The notes below the pieces were generated by a model. The model searched no databases and was not told the DNA's origin. It saw nothing but the letters and a program-made list of their open reading frames with translations. Shown here piece after piece: positions 23,643-35,061 of a DNA stretch of 39,368 nt. Location of the stretch: positions 1 through 39,368 of the forward strand of contig WJMH01000008.1 in assembly GCA_014728045.1 (NCBI GenBank). The letters run 5' to 3'. The stretch is from Candidatus Omnitrophota bacterium. Lineage in GTDB: Bacteria; Omnitrophota; Gorgyraeia; Tantalellales; Tantalellaceae. Made by a program: the position numbers and the translations under genes. Numbering within the stretch: position 1 is the first letter of the stretch; each line of letters opens with the position of its first letter.

Positions 23643-24730
23643 ACCATTCCCCTGACGAAAATGTCGTCACCTTTTCTTTTTATCTCTACCTGCTCGAGGT
23701 CAAGCGCTTTTTTTATGTTCGCAGCGCCCTTGCCTTTTACCGACGAATATTCCCCGCCTATGATCTTCGGAGAGACAAAGAACATGGCTTCATCCACCAG
23801 GCCCTCATCTACCATGCTGCCGACAAGTTCCCCTCCTCCTTCGACAAGCACGTTCACCATCTCCCTCTGACCGAGCTTTTTTAAAAGCCCTCCGAGAGAC
23901 ACGCGCCCCTCCTTCACGCGGGTTCTAATTACTTCTATGCCGTCCATGGCTTCAAGCTTGCTCATCCTGGCCTGTGGTGCAAGCCTGGTGGTTGCGATAA
24001 TAACGGGTGACTTCGACCGGGTCTTGAGGATATTGCTTTTCTCGGGTATCCTGAGCCTGCTGTCGACCACAATACGCGTCACGCCGTAGCCCTTTCTTTG
24101 ACTGTCCAGCAGGTAAGGATCATCCTTTACCACCGTATTCGCTCCGACCATTATGGCATCATAACTAGGACGCAGCTTCCTGGTATAGTTCCTTGAATCC
24201 TCACCTGATATCCATTTGGATGAACCGTCCCTGGCAGCTATCTTACCGTCTATCGACTGCGCCAGCTTAACCGTGACGTAGGGCAATCCGGTTGTGATGA
24301 ACTTAATATACTTCCTGTTGACAAAAGCCGACTCTTCTCTCATAAGACCGACCTTTACGTCTATGCCGGCTTTTTTCAGCCTGTTTATGCCCTTGCCACC
24401 GGTCAATCTATTTGGATCCTTCATGGAGGCATAAACGGTCTTAATCCCGCTTTCGATTATACGTAAGCTGCAGGGGGGTGTTTTGCCGTAGTGATCGCAC
24501 GGTTCCAGCGTGACGAACATACTGGCGCCGCGGCATTTCCCCCGAGCTTCTTTTAGGGCCGTGATCTCGGCATGATCCTCGCCTGCCTTCTTGTGATAAC
24601 CTCTGCCGACGATCTTGCCATCCCTGACGATAACAGCTCCGACCATTGGGTTAGGATACGTTCTCCCCTCACCTTTTTTCGCAAGGCGGAGAGCCATCTG
24701 CATGTATTTGATCTCAAGAGGTCTTTTCAT
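23627..24730 (-). CDS. ribD: Bifunctional diaminohydroxyphosphoribosylaminopyrimidine deaminase/reductase
   Basis: A 367-residue enzyme doing the deamination and reduction steps of riboflavin synthesis. The deaminase domain (about 1-145) has the zinc ligands HAE (about 53) and PCDHYGKTPPC (about 78). The reductase domain (about 150-367) has KLAQSIDGKIAARDGSSKWI and LVEGGGELVGSMVDEGLVDE. It overlaps the PHP gene by 17 bases. Confidence 0.96.
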   Translation of the reverse strand: MKRPLEIKYMQMALRLAKKGEGRTYPNPMVGAVIVRDGKIVGRGYHKKAGEDHAEITALKEARGKCRGASMFVTLEPCDHYGKTPPCSLRIIESGIKTVYASMKDPNRLTGGKGINRLKKAGIDVKVGLMREESAFVNRKYIKFITTGLPYVTVKLAQSIDGKIAARDGSSKWISGEDSRNYTRKLRPSYDAIMVGANTVVKDDPYLLDSQRKGYGVTRIVVDSRLRIPEKSNILKTRSKSPVIIATTRLAPQARMSKLEAMDGIEVIRTRVKEGRVSLGGLLKKLGQREMVNVLVEGGGELVGSMVDEGLVDEAMFFVSPKIIGGEYSSVKGKGAANIKKALDLEQVEIKRKGDDIFVRGMVCSRG

Positions 24731-25574
24731 TACGTATCCTGCGGGATTCCTCCTTCAGTTCAGCGACCGTCTCATATCCAACATAAACCTTACCCATAAG
24801 CATGTCGTCCTCTGGAAGACCATGACAATCGGAACCGCCGGTTACTAGAAGACCGTATCTTTCGGCGATCTCGGTATATTTATTGGAAGTTGAAGGCCAG
24901 TGTTTGGTGTGATAAGCTTCTATCCCCCTTATCCCGGCTTCTACGAACAGCGGTATTTCATCATCGCTCTTCATGGTCCCCGGGTGGGCGAGAACGGGAA
25001 CGCCTCCGGCGTTCTTTATCATATCAATGGCATCCCCGTAATAAAGGTACTCATGCCCGACATGACAGGGCTTGCCGTTACCTATATACCTGTCAAAAAC
25101 GGTCCTCAGGTCCTTTACCAGGCCCTTTTCGACCAGCATCCGTGCTAGCTGCAGACGGCCAACCGTTCCATGAGGGGAAAGCGCCAAGACTTCTTCCCGG
25201 GTTATTTGCATGCCCTGCCGGCGGAGAAGTTCAAGCATTTTCTCGATCCTCTCAATGCGTTTATCCCGCATGTGAGCAAGAGCTTTTCCAAGGTCCTCAT
25301 CCTCCCAGTCAACGAAATAGCCGAGTATATGTACCTCTTTTTTCTTATTAAAAGAGGCGGAGATCTCTATACCTGGCACTATATCTATATGAGTGTCGTT
25401 GGCTGCGGTTATAGCCGGGGAAACACCTTCCACTGAATCATGGTCGGTTATGCTTATCGCTCTTAGCCCTTTTTCCAGGGCCTTTTCCACGACCTCTTCA
25501 GGAGAAAGTACCCCGTCGGAAAAATACGTGTGCACGTGAAGATCAACCCGTCCATTACTGTTATTGATTTTCAT
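24714..25574 (-). CDS. PHP-domain metal-dependent phosphoesterase
   Basis: A 286-residue PHP protein with the four metal motifs: VDLHVHTYFSDG (about 10), ITDHDSVEG (about 41), PGIEISASF (about 65) and VLAHPG (about 195), plus a late GGSDCHG (about 255). YciV/RnaAM-like relatives act as 5'-3' exonucleases on short RNA or as 3',5'-nucleoside bisphosphate phosphatases. The activity here is inferred only. It lies between nusB and ribD inside the riboflavin operon. Confidence 0.88.
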   Translation of the reverse strand: MKINNSNGRVDLHVHTYFSDGVLSPEEVVEKALEKGLRAISITDHDSVEGVSPAITAANDTHIDIVPGIEISASFNKKKEVHILGYFVDWEDEDLGKALAHMRDKRIERIEKMLELLRRQGMQITREEVLALSPHGTVGRLQLARMLVEKGLVKDLRTVFDRYIGNGKPCHVGHEYLYYGDAIDMIKNAGGVPVLAHPGTMKSDDEIPLFVEAGIRGIEAYHTKHWPSTSNKYTEIAERYGLLVTGGSDCHGLPEDDMLMGKVYVGYETVAELKEESRRIRNEKTS

Positions 25575-25583
25575 ATGAACACC

Positions 25584-26015
25584 TCAGTCGGCAGCTATTG
25601 ATCCCTGCCGCTGCTCGGTCTTGTTTATCTTGTCCAAGATGCCGTTGACGAACTTGCCCGAATCCTTGTCCCCGTATTTTTTCGCTATATCAATAGCCTC
25701 ATTGATAGCCACTTTGGGAGGAATGTCCTCGGAGAACAAAAGCTCAAAACATGCTATCCTGAGAACGTTCCTGTCAACAGTGGCCATGCGTTCAAGCTCC
25801 CAGTTAGCGGCATATTTTGTTATGGTCCTGTCGATCTGCTCTGCGTGATCACTAACCCCCCGGATGAGATACTCCGAGAAACTGCGGACCTCATCATCCT
25901 CTTTCGCTTCGTTATCCCAGAACTTTCCGGCACATTCGGTTATGCTCTCTCTGTTGATGTCGCTGGCGTAAAGTATCTTCAGTGCCGCTTCACGCGCCAT
26001 AGTACGCTTTCTCAT
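25584..26015 (-). CDS. nusB: Transcription antitermination factor NusB
   Basis: A 143-residue all-helical protein that with S10 supports rRNA antitermination. MAREAALKILYASDI and the C-terminal DVPPKVAINEAIDIAKKYGD-like stretch (here DIPPKVAINEAIDIAKKYG) with KFVNGILDKI are characteristic. ATG 26015 is preferred over an upstream GTG because GGAAGGGG is spaced 5 bases from it. The ribH-nusB order is common in bacteria. Confidence 0.95.
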   Translation of the reverse strand: MRKRTMAREAALKILYASDINRESITECAGKFWDNEAKEDDEVRSFSEYLIRGVSDHAEQIDRTITKYAANWELERMATVDRNVLRIACFELLFSEDIPPKVAINEAIDIAKKYGDKDSGKFVNGILDKINKTEQRQGSIAAD

Positions 26016-26033
26016 GACCACCCCTTCCTTGCT

Positions 26034-26504
26034 TTATATGGATGAATACAGGCTGCACATCTCGATGGCGCTCCTGGCCGCATCTCTTCCCTTGTTACCG
26101 CTTTTGGTGCCCGCCCTGTCCACCGCCTGTTCAAGGTTGTCGGTGGTTATTATTCCGAACACACAGGGCACCTTGCTCTCCATTGCCACTTTGGCGACAC
26201 CCTTGGCCGCTTCGCTGGCAACGAAATCAAAATGCGGGGTCTCTCCCCGAATGATGGCACCCAGGCAGATTATCGCATCATACTTGTCGGAATCGGCCAT
26301 CCTGCCCGCTAAAACCGGGGTCTCGAAAGACCCGGGAACCCATACAACAGTAATATCCTCGTTCTTGACGCCATGGGTGACGAGAGTATCAATGGCGCCT
26401 TCGAGCAGTTTTGAAGAGATGAACTCGTTGAACCGGGAGACCACTATACCGATCTTTTTGTCTTTCGCAATCATGTTGCCTTTGATTATCTTTGCTTTTG
26501 TCAT
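26034..26504 (-). CDS. ribH: 6,7-dimethyl-8-ribityllumazine synthase
   Basis: A 156-residue capsid-forming enzyme joining the pyrimidine and the four-carbon unit. [20 protein letters not shown] (about 20), WVPGSFETP (about 55), [20 protein letters not shown] (about 80) and [16 protein letters not shown] (about 108) are all conserved. The frame extends to 26528, but AAGGAGGA lies 5 bases before ATG 26504, which is chosen. Confidence 0.96.
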   Translation of the reverse strand: MTKAKIIKGNMIAKDKKIGIVVSRFNEFISSKLLEGAIDTLVTHGVKNEDITVVWVPGSFETPVLAGRMADSDKYDAIICLGAIIRGETPHFDFVASEAAKGVAKVAMESKVPCVFGIITTDNLEQAVDRAGTKSGNKGRDAARSAIEMCSLYSSI

Positions 26505-26524
26505 AACATCCTCCTTGAATTGGG

Positions 26525-27724
26525 TCATACATGTCTCAACCTGTGGCCAAGTCTTTTCTTTTTTGTGCTGAGATATTTCTTGTTCTTTGCGCCGGGCTTC
26601 ATTTCCAGGCTGGTCCTGCCGACGACCTGAAGACCATACCCTTTAAGTCCTATTATCTTCCTGGGGTTATTGGTCATAAGGCGGATTTTCTTAAGACCCA
26701 GGTCAGCGAGGATCTGAGCGCCGATACCATAATCCCGGAGATCCGCCTTGAACCCGAGTTTTTCGTTCGCTTCAACGGTATCATATCCGTCATCTTGCAG
26801 CTGGTAGGCTTTGATCTTGTTGAATAACCCGATCCCCCTCCCTTCCTGAGAAAGATAAAGCAATACACCGGTCCCTTTTCTGGATATCTTCCTGAGCGCT
26901 TTTTCAAGCTGATCGCCGCAGTCACATCTCATCGAACGGAAGACATCGCCAGTGAGACACTGTGAATGGACCCGGACCAGGACCTCGCCTTCGGTGATCT
27001 TTCCCTTTACAAGAGCTAGATGCTGAAAATCATCTATCATGGACCTGTAAGCATAAAGCCTGAATTCCCCGTAGGGAGTGGGCAGCATCGTCTCGGCGAC
27101 TTTTTCTATCAGCCTGTCCTTTTCCATGCGGTATTTGATAAGGGCCTCTATCGAACATATCTTCAGAGAATGTTTTTTCGCGAACTCAAGAAGATCCGGC
27201 ATCCTGGCCATGGTACCGTCTTCGTTCATGATCTCGCATATCACGCCCACGGGCCTGCGACCGGCCAGCTTCATCAGGTCGACACTCGCTTCGGTATGAC
27301 CAGCCCTGACCAATACCCCGCCTTTTCTGGACCTCAAGGGAAAGACGTGACCGGGTTTTACGAATTCATCCTCCTTCGAAGAAGGATCAGCAAGAAGCTT
27401 GATGGTTCTGGACCTGTCGTGCGCAGAGATACCGGTGGTTATGTCGTCTTTGGCATCCACGGAGACCGCCCATGCCGTCTTGTACGGATCCTGCGGATCC
27501 TTGGACATATGGTCAAGCCCCAGCCTTTCGGCGATATCGTCCTCCATGGGCACGCATATCAGACCGCGTCCATATTTTGCCATGAAATTGACCTTTTCCG
27601 GCGTAATGCGCTCTGCCGAAACAATAAGGTCGCCTTCATTCTCCCTGGATTCATCGTCAACAACTATGACCATTCTACCGGCACGTATATCCTTAATGAC
27701 CTGTTCTACACTGTTCAGCTTCAT
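26525..27724 (-). CDS. ribBA: Bifunctional 3,4-dihydroxy-2-butanone-4-phosphate synthase/GTP cyclohydrolase II
   Basis: A 399-residue fusion supplying both starting units of riboflavin. The RibB half (about 1-200) has [13 protein letters not shown] and the [16 protein letters not shown] motif. The RibA half (about 206-399) has the zinc cysteines in [21 protein letters not shown] and SQEGRGIGL; all key residues look intact. The ATG has AAGGGGA upstream and follows the FMN riboswitch, so supply responds to FMN. Confidence 0.97.
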   Translation of the reverse strand: MKLNSVEQVIKDIRAGRMVIVVDDESRENEGDLIVSAERITPEKVNFMAKYGRGLICVPMEDDIAERLGLDHMSKDPQDPYKTAWAVSVDAKDDITTGISAHDRSRTIKLLADPSSKEDEFVKPGHVFPLRSRKGGVLVRAGHTEASVDLMKLAGRRPVGVICEIMNEDGTMARMPDLLEFAKKHSLKICSIEALIKYRMEKDRLIEKVAETMLPTPYGEFRLYAYRSMIDDFQHLALVKGKITEGEVLVRVHSQCLTGDVFRSMRCDCGDQLEKALRKISRKGTGVLLYLSQEGRGIGLFNKIKAYQLQDDGYDTVEANEKLGFKADLRDYGIGAQILADLGLKKIRLMTNNPRKIIGLKGYGLQVVGRTSLEMKPGAKNKKYLSTKKKRLGHRLRHV

Positions 27725-27746
27725 TTATCGTCCCCTTTAATATAAA

Positions 27747-27773
27747 GGCCCCGGAGCATTACACTCCAGGGCC
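27747..27773 (-). terminator. Expression-platform hairpin of the FMN riboswitch
   Basis: On the minus strand GGCCCTGGAG and CTCCGGGGCC form a 10-base-pair stem with a 7-base loop, followed by TTTATATT. The stem is strong and the U-tract is imperfect. The ribosome site of ribBA lies outside the stem, which favours transcription termination over direct occlusion of translation. Confidence 0.7.
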
Positions 27774-27795
27774 TTTTGGAAATTCCCGAATAATT

Positions 27796-27927
27796 ACTTC
27801 TCCCATCCCGGCTTTACGGTCGGTACCCGATTCTCACGGGTTCAGGCCCCTATCAAGACCTCGCGGACTGAACTCCTTTTTGAGGAGCATCACCGCCGGC
27901 TAAGGAATTACACCTTACCCTGAAGTG
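27796..27927 (-). promoter_or_regulatory. FMN riboswitch aptamer (RFN element)
   Basis: The conserved RFN blocks appear in order: CTTCAGGGTAAGGTG, AATTCC, GCCGGCGGT, AGTCCGCGA, GAACCCGTGAGAATC, GGTACCGACCGTAAAG and GATGGGAGAAG. P1 pairs ACTTC (27927-27923) with GAAGT (27800-27796). It sits in the leader of ribBA and would lower expression of the rib operon when FMN binds. Confidence 0.97.
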
Positions 27928-27933
27928 ATATAC

Positions 27934-27961
27934 ATTTTAGCATAACCAGTATACAAGTCAA
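27934..27961 (-). promoter_or_regulatory. Promoter of the riboswitch-rib operon
   Basis: Minus-strand TTGACT (27961-27956) and TAAAAT (27939-27934) are 16 bases apart, placing the start a few bases before the FMN aptamer. It begins right after the groEL terminator. Confidence 0.75.
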
Positions 27962-27970
27962 GAACTTATG

Positions 27971-28006
27971 AAAAAAAAGAGCAGGCTGCGCGCAGCCTGC
28001 TCTTTT
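27971..28006 (-). terminator. Intrinsic terminator of groES-groEL
   Basis: A near-perfect palindrome at 27975-28006 (arms AAAAGAGCAGGCTG and CAGCCTGCTCTTTT around GCGC) is followed on the minus strand by a run of eight T. It lies about 20 bases after the groEL stop. Confidence 0.93.
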
Positions 28007-28026
28007 ATCGTGTCCAAGCGGAGGAT

Positions 28027-29998
<1,972 letters not shown>

Positions 29999-30047
29999 TT
30001 GCTTCTCCTCCGTCTTTCAAGGTTTAAATTGCTGACCAAACCAGATT

Positions 30048-30074
30048 TTAGCACTCTTCAGCCCAGAGTGCTAA
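30048..30074 (-). promoter_or_regulatory. CIRCE operator (HrcA binding site)
   Basis: TTAGCACTC and GAGTGCTAA flank a 9-base spacer, a perfect CIRCE inverted repeat. It starts about 10 bases downstream of the -10 box, so HrcA would block groESL transcription until heat stress. hrcA itself is not in the window. Confidence 0.97.
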
Positions 30075-30084
30075 TGGATTATCC

Positions 30085-30112
30085 ATTTTATCCCAAATAC
30101 CTATCTTGTCAA
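30085..30112 (-). promoter_or_regulatory. Sigma70 promoter of groES-groEL
   Basis: Minus-strand consensus TTGACA (30112-30107) and TAAAAT (30090-30085) are spaced by 16 bases, just upstream of CIRCE. Confidence 0.85.
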
Positions 30113-30166
30113 GAATTTTTTTTAGAAATATTGCTGGTAGTCCAGAATCCTTTGAAAATGGGGGTT

Positions 30167-30907
30167 CTAGCGGATCAGCAGCATGAGGCCTTCAAGTATG
30201 AGGTCCGGACGGACCTTCTTGATGCTGCGCGAATATCTTGATACCAGTTCGGCATCGCCACCTGTAGCTATCACGCGAAGCTTCTTGCCCAGTCTCTTTC
30301 GGAACCTGTCGACGATACCATCACACATCGAAGAATAACCGTAAAGGATACCGTTATTCATGCTGCTGGCAGTATCCTTGCCCAGAAGGCTTTTTGCCGG
30401 ACGAAGGTCGATGCTGGGAAGGAGCGCCGCTTCTTCGGAGAGAGATGCCAGCGCCAGCCTGAGTCCCGGGAATATCAGTCCGCCTTCATAAGCACCGGAA
30501 GAATTCACGTAATCCATTGTAACGGCCGTGCCGAAATCTATTGCGATAACGGGGCTTCCCAAAAGACCCATCGCCGCATAAGCGGTTACAAGCCTGTCCT
30601 GTCCGACTTCTTCGGGTTTCCGGTATTTTATAGGAATGGGAACCTTTATATCGCGCCCTACGATTCTCACCTTAACGCCGGGCAGAACCGAACTGATGCT
30701 CTTTTTGAACACCCTCAGAAAGGCCGGGACAACGCTTACGATCACGACATCGTCTATTTTTCCCCGTCTGCCCCCAAGAAGACGCCTAAGCGCAGCAGGC
30801 TGGACTTCTTTCTTGGAAGTATGTATGAAATACTTCTTCAGGATGGAACCCTTATCGCTCAGGGCGATCGTGCAGTTCGTATTGCCAATATCCATCAAAA
30901 GTTTCAT
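30167..30907 (-). CDS. coaX: Type III pantothenate kinase
   Basis: A 246-residue kinase performing the first step of CoA synthesis. ASKHA-fold motifs are LLMDIGNTNCTIAL (about 3), GQDRLVTAYAA (about 98), VIAIDFGTAVTMDYV (about 117) and YEGGLIFPGL (about 137). A GTG two codons earlier is possible, but GAGG is better spaced from ATG 30907. It abuts birA, a pairing seen in many bacteria. Confidence 0.95.
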   Translation of the reverse strand: MKLLMDIGNTNCTIALSDKGSILKKYFIHTSKKEVQPAALRRLLGGRRGKIDDVVIVSVVPAFLRVFKKSISSVLPGVKVRIVGRDIKVPIPIKYRKPEEVGQDRLVTAYAAMGLLGSPVIAIDFGTAVTMDYVNSSGAYEGGLIFPGLRLALASLSEEAALLPSIDLRPAKSLLGKDTASSMNNGILYGYSSMCDGIVDRFRKRLGKKLRVIATGGDAELVSRYSRSIKKVRPDLILEGLMLLIR

Positions 30908-30909
30908 GT

Positions 30910-31887
30910 TCACCTCAACACGTCGACATCTCCGCTGAAAACACGTCTTTTCTCTCCTGAAGCGGTCCTGATGATAAGCGCTCCCTTTTCATCGATATCA
31001 ACAGCCTCTCCTTCGATCGAGCGGTGGTGTTCCAGTACTTTCACTTTTTTCCCAAGGGTGAATGAACAATCCATGCATTCTTTGCGTATTGCACCAAAGC
31101 CTTCGTTAGTGAACCTGGTGTAACCCTTTTCGAACTGGGTAAGTATACCCCTGGCAAGATCCGGCCGGTCAATCTCACAACCGCACTCGTTCTTTATGCT
31201 GGTTCCTTCAGGCGGCAATTTGCTGGAGGGCGTATTGACATTCACCCCTATGCCAAGGACCAGAAAATTCACCTGGTCAGGCTGAGCTTTTATCTCCGTC
31301 AGTATACCACACAGCTTTTTACCGTTGACTATGACATCATTGGGCCATTTCATTCTGGCCTCAAGCCCGGAGGCGTCTTTAACGGCCTTTATTATGCAAT
31401 AGGCCGTTATCAGCGTCATCGCCGGGATCTCATCCATTTCAGCATCTGGTCGCACGATAAGGGACATGTATATCCCGGTGCCCTTGGGCGAGACCCACCT
31501 GCGACCCATTCTGCCTTTTCCCTGCGTCTGATTCTCGGCTATAACAACCGTCCCTTCGGGTTCTCCGGACTCGGCAAGCTCGTACGCCTTGTTGTTGGTG
31601 GAATCTATACTTTCATAGTGGTAAATGTTCTTTTTGCCGAATTTTCTGGTCTTAAGGACGCTGGCGATATCATAACCGTACATCTTAGCGGGGGTGGCCG
31701 CGAGTTTATACCCAAGGTTGGGCACCGCTTCTATGGAATACCCGTCCTCCCTCAGCTTTTTGATGTATTTCCACACGCTTGCACGCGAGAAGCCCAGTGA
31801 GTCGGATATGTCCTCTCCGGATATGAACTTATCTCGTTTATTCCTGAAAAAAGCGATTATTTCTCTTTTTGCTTCGAATTCCTTCAT
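30910..31887 (-). CDS. birA: Biotin-protein ligase with N-terminal winged helix (BirA)
   Basis: A 325-residue bifunctional protein: an HTH domain (residues about 18-65, ISGEDISDSLGFSRASVWKYI) that in relatives represses biotin genes, then the ligase with the biotinoyl-AMP loop GKGRMGRRW (about 122), MKWPNDVIVNGKKLCGIL (about 178) and a C-terminal SH3-like domain. It overlaps the RND gene by ATGA, so it is translationally coupled to the efflux genes. No biotin genes lie nearby. Confidence 0.95.
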   Translation of the reverse strand: MKEFEAKREIIAFFRNKRDKFISGEDISDSLGFSRASVWKYIKKLREDGYSIEAVPNLGYKLAATPAKMYGYDIASVLKTRKFGKKNIYHYESIDSTNNKAYELAESGEPEGTVVIAENQTQGKGRMGRRWVSPKGTGIYMSLIVRPDAEMDEIPAMTLITAYCIIKAVKDASGLEARMKWPNDVIVNGKKLCGILTEIKAQPDQVNFLVLGIGVNVNTPSSKLPPEGTSIKNECGCEIDRPDLARGILTQFEKGYTRFTNEGFGAIRKECMDCSFTLGKKVKVLEHHRSIEGEAVDIDEKGALIIRTASGEKRRVFSGDVDVLR

Positions 31888-34800
31888 GCGGCAGCTTTCC
31901 CCTCTTCCATCTGTTCCATCTTTCTCCTTGCCGCCTGTGACCGTGAAAGCTCGAACCTGTCCAGGAATTTAACCTGAAAATCCTGCATGTACAGGAAGAT
32001 GCCCGGCGTTACAAAAAGTGTGATCACCTGCGCGAAAGCAAGCCCCCCGACAATTATAAGCCCGAGTGGCCGGCGGGATGAACCGTCCGCACCGAACCCG
32101 AGAGCTATCGGTACCGCGCCCATTATCGTACTTGCTCCGGTCATGAGGATAGGCCTGAACCTGTCCTTACAGGCCAGATAGATGGATTCGAAAGCGCTTG
32201 AACCTTCCTCGAGCTTCTGCTGGGCGAAATCGACCATCAATATGCCGTTCTTGGAGACTATGCCGAGCAGCATGAACATCCCTATGTACGCGTAAAGAGA
32301 AAGCTCCGACCTGAATATCAGCAGCGTTGCCAGGCCCCCGCAAGCTGCGACCGGCAGAGTGGTCAAAACTGTAAAGGGATGTATATAGCTCTCATAGAGT
32401 ATGCCAAGGATAACATACATGAGAAATACCGAGAGGATGAGAAGAGCGGCCATGCTGGCTACAGCCTCCTCGAACTCCTGTGCCTCACCTTGAAATATCC
32501 CGGTCACGCTCTCTGGCAATAGTTCACTTGTGACCTCTCCCAGCTCCTTTGTTGCGTTACCGAGCGGCACGCCCGGCTGCAAACTGAAGGAAATGGTCGC
32601 GGAATTCAGCTGGTCCGAATGCGGCACGTTCTGGGGCCCCACTGTTTCCTTCCATTCGGCTACAGCACCCAGTGGCACCAGCTCCCCGGTCTTTTCCGAA
32701 CGTATATACACACTGGAAAGATCTTCCGGATCTTCGCGGTATTTCTCCTCTAACTCCATTATTACGTAATACTGATCGACATCCGTCTTGTAAGTGGTGA
32801 TTTTTCCTCCCGCATAAGCCAATAGCAGCGCGTTCTCAATATCCTGGGCGGTTAATCCTAAAGTGGACGCCCTGTCCCTGTTGATCATGATGCTAAGCTG
32901 CGGCATGTTCAGCTTAACGCTGTTCTGCACTCCGGTAAAACCGGGCAGCTTCTTCATTCTCTGTTCGAGTTTCAGTGCGACGTCGTAGACCTCTTCCTTG
33001 TCCTGGCCCTTGAGTATATACGAATACTTACTTCCCGCGGCGGTACTCTCGCCTCCAGTGCTTAACTGTAAAGCAGGTATAGGCTGCAGGAACACGAAAC
33101 CTGTCGGTACTGCTATCATCCGGGCGCTCAGGTTCTTTACCACCTGCTGTATGACGGGTCTGTCAGAAGGCCTCAGGATGGCTATTACCAGACCGGAACT
33201 CTGATCGGCACCGGTACTGGTCCCGGTTATGGTAAGTATCTTCTGAACATATGGGTTCGCCCTCAGCATCTTATTGACCTGGTCCTGAAATTCCCTCATC
33301 TGAGTGGTCGAGGTACCCTGCTGCATAAGGAGTCCCCCGCGTATGGCGCCGGAATCCCCTTCGGGCATGAAACTCTTTGGCAGTATGGAAAAAAGGAATA
33401 AGGTCCCACCCAGACAAAGTGCCCAGATAATGACGGAAAGATACTTGCGGGTTAGAACGAACTTAAGGGCGATAAGATATTTACCGATTATCCTGCTTTC
33501 AAAACGGTCGGCGAACTGCTGCATGCGCGTCTTCGCTCCACCAAGCTTCTTAAGCATCCGTGAGCACATCATGGGTGTCAGGGTCAGAGCCATTACAGTT
33601 GAACAGCTGATGGCTATGATCACGGTTAAAGCGAACTCCCTGAAATTCCTTCCGACGACCCCGCCCATGAAAACAAGTGGAAGAAAAACGATTATAAGAG
33701 CGACGCTGGTTGAAATAACGGCCGCTGTTATCTCTTCCATACTTACAATAGCCGCGTCCAGCGGACGCTTGCCCCTTTCAATATGCCTCGTCGTGTTCTC
33801 CAGAACGACTATCGCGTCATCCACAAGGAAACCCACTGAAAGCGTTAGTGCCATAAGCGAGAGGTTGTCCAGGCTGAAGTCGAAGATGAGCATGACCGCA
33901 AAAGTGGCGAATATCGTCAGCGGCAGCACCGTACTCGGGATTATCGTATCATTCAGTCTCCCAAGGAACAGGAATATGACAATGACCACAAGAACCAGAG
34001 CGATGAAAATGGTGGTCTTCACGTCATTGATAGACTCTATGATCTGGTCAGCTTTATCATAACATATGTCCAGTTTTACCGACCCGGGCAGCTCATCCTT
34101 TATCTGGTCGAGGGTGCTTCTAACGCTTTTGGACAAAGCAACAGTATTGGCTCCCGCGGACCTTGAGACCGCGACACACACAGCCCCCGCTTCAATCGGA
34201 TCACCTTTTCCGGAAGAATACATGACACGAGTCTTGTCGTTCTGCTGGGAATCAACGGCTTTTCCTACATCCCTGATCCTTACAGGGGCATCATTGACAT
34301 ACTTGATTATCAGTTCATCATATTCCTTGGCCTTGAACAATTGCCCTTCCGGTTGAATGGAAAAGGTTCTGTAAGGACCGTTCAGGCTGCCCCCGGGAAG
34401 GAGCACTGTGCCGGTTTTTAACACTTGGGCCACTTCGTTGAGACCGATATCGTATGAAGCAAGTTTTTTGGGATCAACCTGAACACGTACAGCTGTCTTC
34501 GCCCCGTAGATCTGGACTTGGGATACCCCGCTCAGCATGCTCATGCGTTTGCCTATGATACGGTTGCCCAGGTCATACATGTCGCCCGCTGGCAAGGTAT
34601 CCGATGTGAGCATGATGTAAATGATAGGCGCTTCAGATGGATTGGTCTTGTTGTAGGTGGGCTGTTGCGGCAGGTCCGATGGGAGGTTCGCCATCGCCCT
34701 CTGTATGGCGGCCTGTACATCAGGTGCGGCAAGATCCACGTTCCGGTCAAGCTCGAAGGTTAGAGTAATATCGGTCTGTCCATCTGTGTTATCGGATATT

Positions 34801-35042
34801 ATCGACTTCAGTCCCGGTATTTGCATGCACTCGTTCTCAAGCGGTGAAGCGACAGAAGAGGCCATGGTCTCGGGACTTGCACCCGGATAGCCAACGTTGA
34901 TGGTCATGACCGGATAATCGACGACCGGAAGGTCGCTTACCGGGAGCATGAAATACGCCGCTACCCCGAAAAAGAGGAGCGAGACCATGCAAAGCGTGGT
35001 CATTATGGGCTTGCGTATGAACTTTTCTGAAAATACTGCCAT
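31884..35042 (-). CDS. RND efflux transporter, hydrophobe/amphiphile (HAE1) type
   Basis: A 1052-residue inner-membrane proton-driven pump like AcrB/MexB. Twelve TM helices in two repeats, with large periplasmic loops after TM1 and TM7. The proton-relay aspartates are in TM4 (GFLVDDAIVVLEN, about 400) and the partner lysine in TM10 (LGIVSKNGILMVDFA, about 935). Export substrates are not readable from sequence. It follows the adaptor gene by 19 bases. Confidence 0.95.
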   Translation of the reverse strand: MAVFSEKFIRKPIMTTLCMVSLLFFGVAAYFMLPVSDLPVVDYPVMTINVGYPGASPETMASSVASPLENECMQIPGLKSIISDNTDGQTDITLTFELDRNVDLAAPDVQAAIQRAMANLPSDLPQQPTYNKTNPSEAPIIYIMLTSDTLPAGDMYDLGNRIIGKRMSMLSGVSQVQIYGAKTAVRVQVDPKKLASYDIGLNEVAQVLKTGTVLLPGGSLNGPYRTFSIQPEGQLFKAKEYDELIIKYVNDAPVRIRDVGKAVDSQQNDKTRVMYSSGKGDPIEAGAVCVAVSRSAGANTVALSKSVRSTLDQIKDELPGSVKLDICYDKADQIIESINDVKTTIFIALVLVVIVIFLFLGRLNDTIIPSTVLPLTIFATFAVMLIFDFSLDNLSLMALTLSVGFLVDDAIVVLENTTRHIERGKRPLDAAIVSMEEITAAVISTSVALIIVFLPLVFMGGVVGRNFREFALTVIIAISCSTVMALTLTPMMCSRMLKKLGGAKTRMQQFADRFESRIIGKYLIALKFVLTRKYLSVIIWALCLGGTLFLFSILPKSFMPEGDSGAIRGGLLMQQGTSTTQMREFQDQVNKMLRANPYVQKILTITGTSTGADQSSGLVIAILRPSDRPVIQQVVKNLSARMIAVPTGFVFLQPIPALQLSTGGESTAAGSKYSYILKGQDKEEVYDVALKLEQRMKKLPGFTGVQNSVKLNMPQLSIMINRDRASTLGLTAQDIENALLLAYAGGKITTYKTDVDQYYVIMELEEKYREDPEDLSSVYIRSEKTGELVPLGAVAEWKETVGPQNVPHSDQLNSATISFSLQPGVPLGNATKELGEVTSELLPESVTGIFQGEAQEFEEAVASMAALLILSVFLMYVILGILYESYIHPFTVLTTLPVAACGGLATLLIFRSELSLYAYIGMFMLLGIVSKNGILMVDFAQQKLEEGSSAFESIYLACKDRFRPILMTGASTIMGAVPIALGFGADGSSRRPLGLIIVGGLAFAQVITLFVTPGIFLYMQDFQVKFLDRFELSRSQAARRKMEQMEEGKAAA

Positions 35043-35061
35043 TTACCTTTTCCGTTCCGGC

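Noticed and set aside
30113-30166. Possible terminator between coaX and the groES promoter
   Set aside because: Only a 4-base-pair hairpin is seen and no T-run follows it on the minus strand.
33304-34062. A 252-codon open frame on the plus strand
   Set aside because: Lies within the RND transporter in antisense; translation has no family signature and is explained by codon bias of the real gene.
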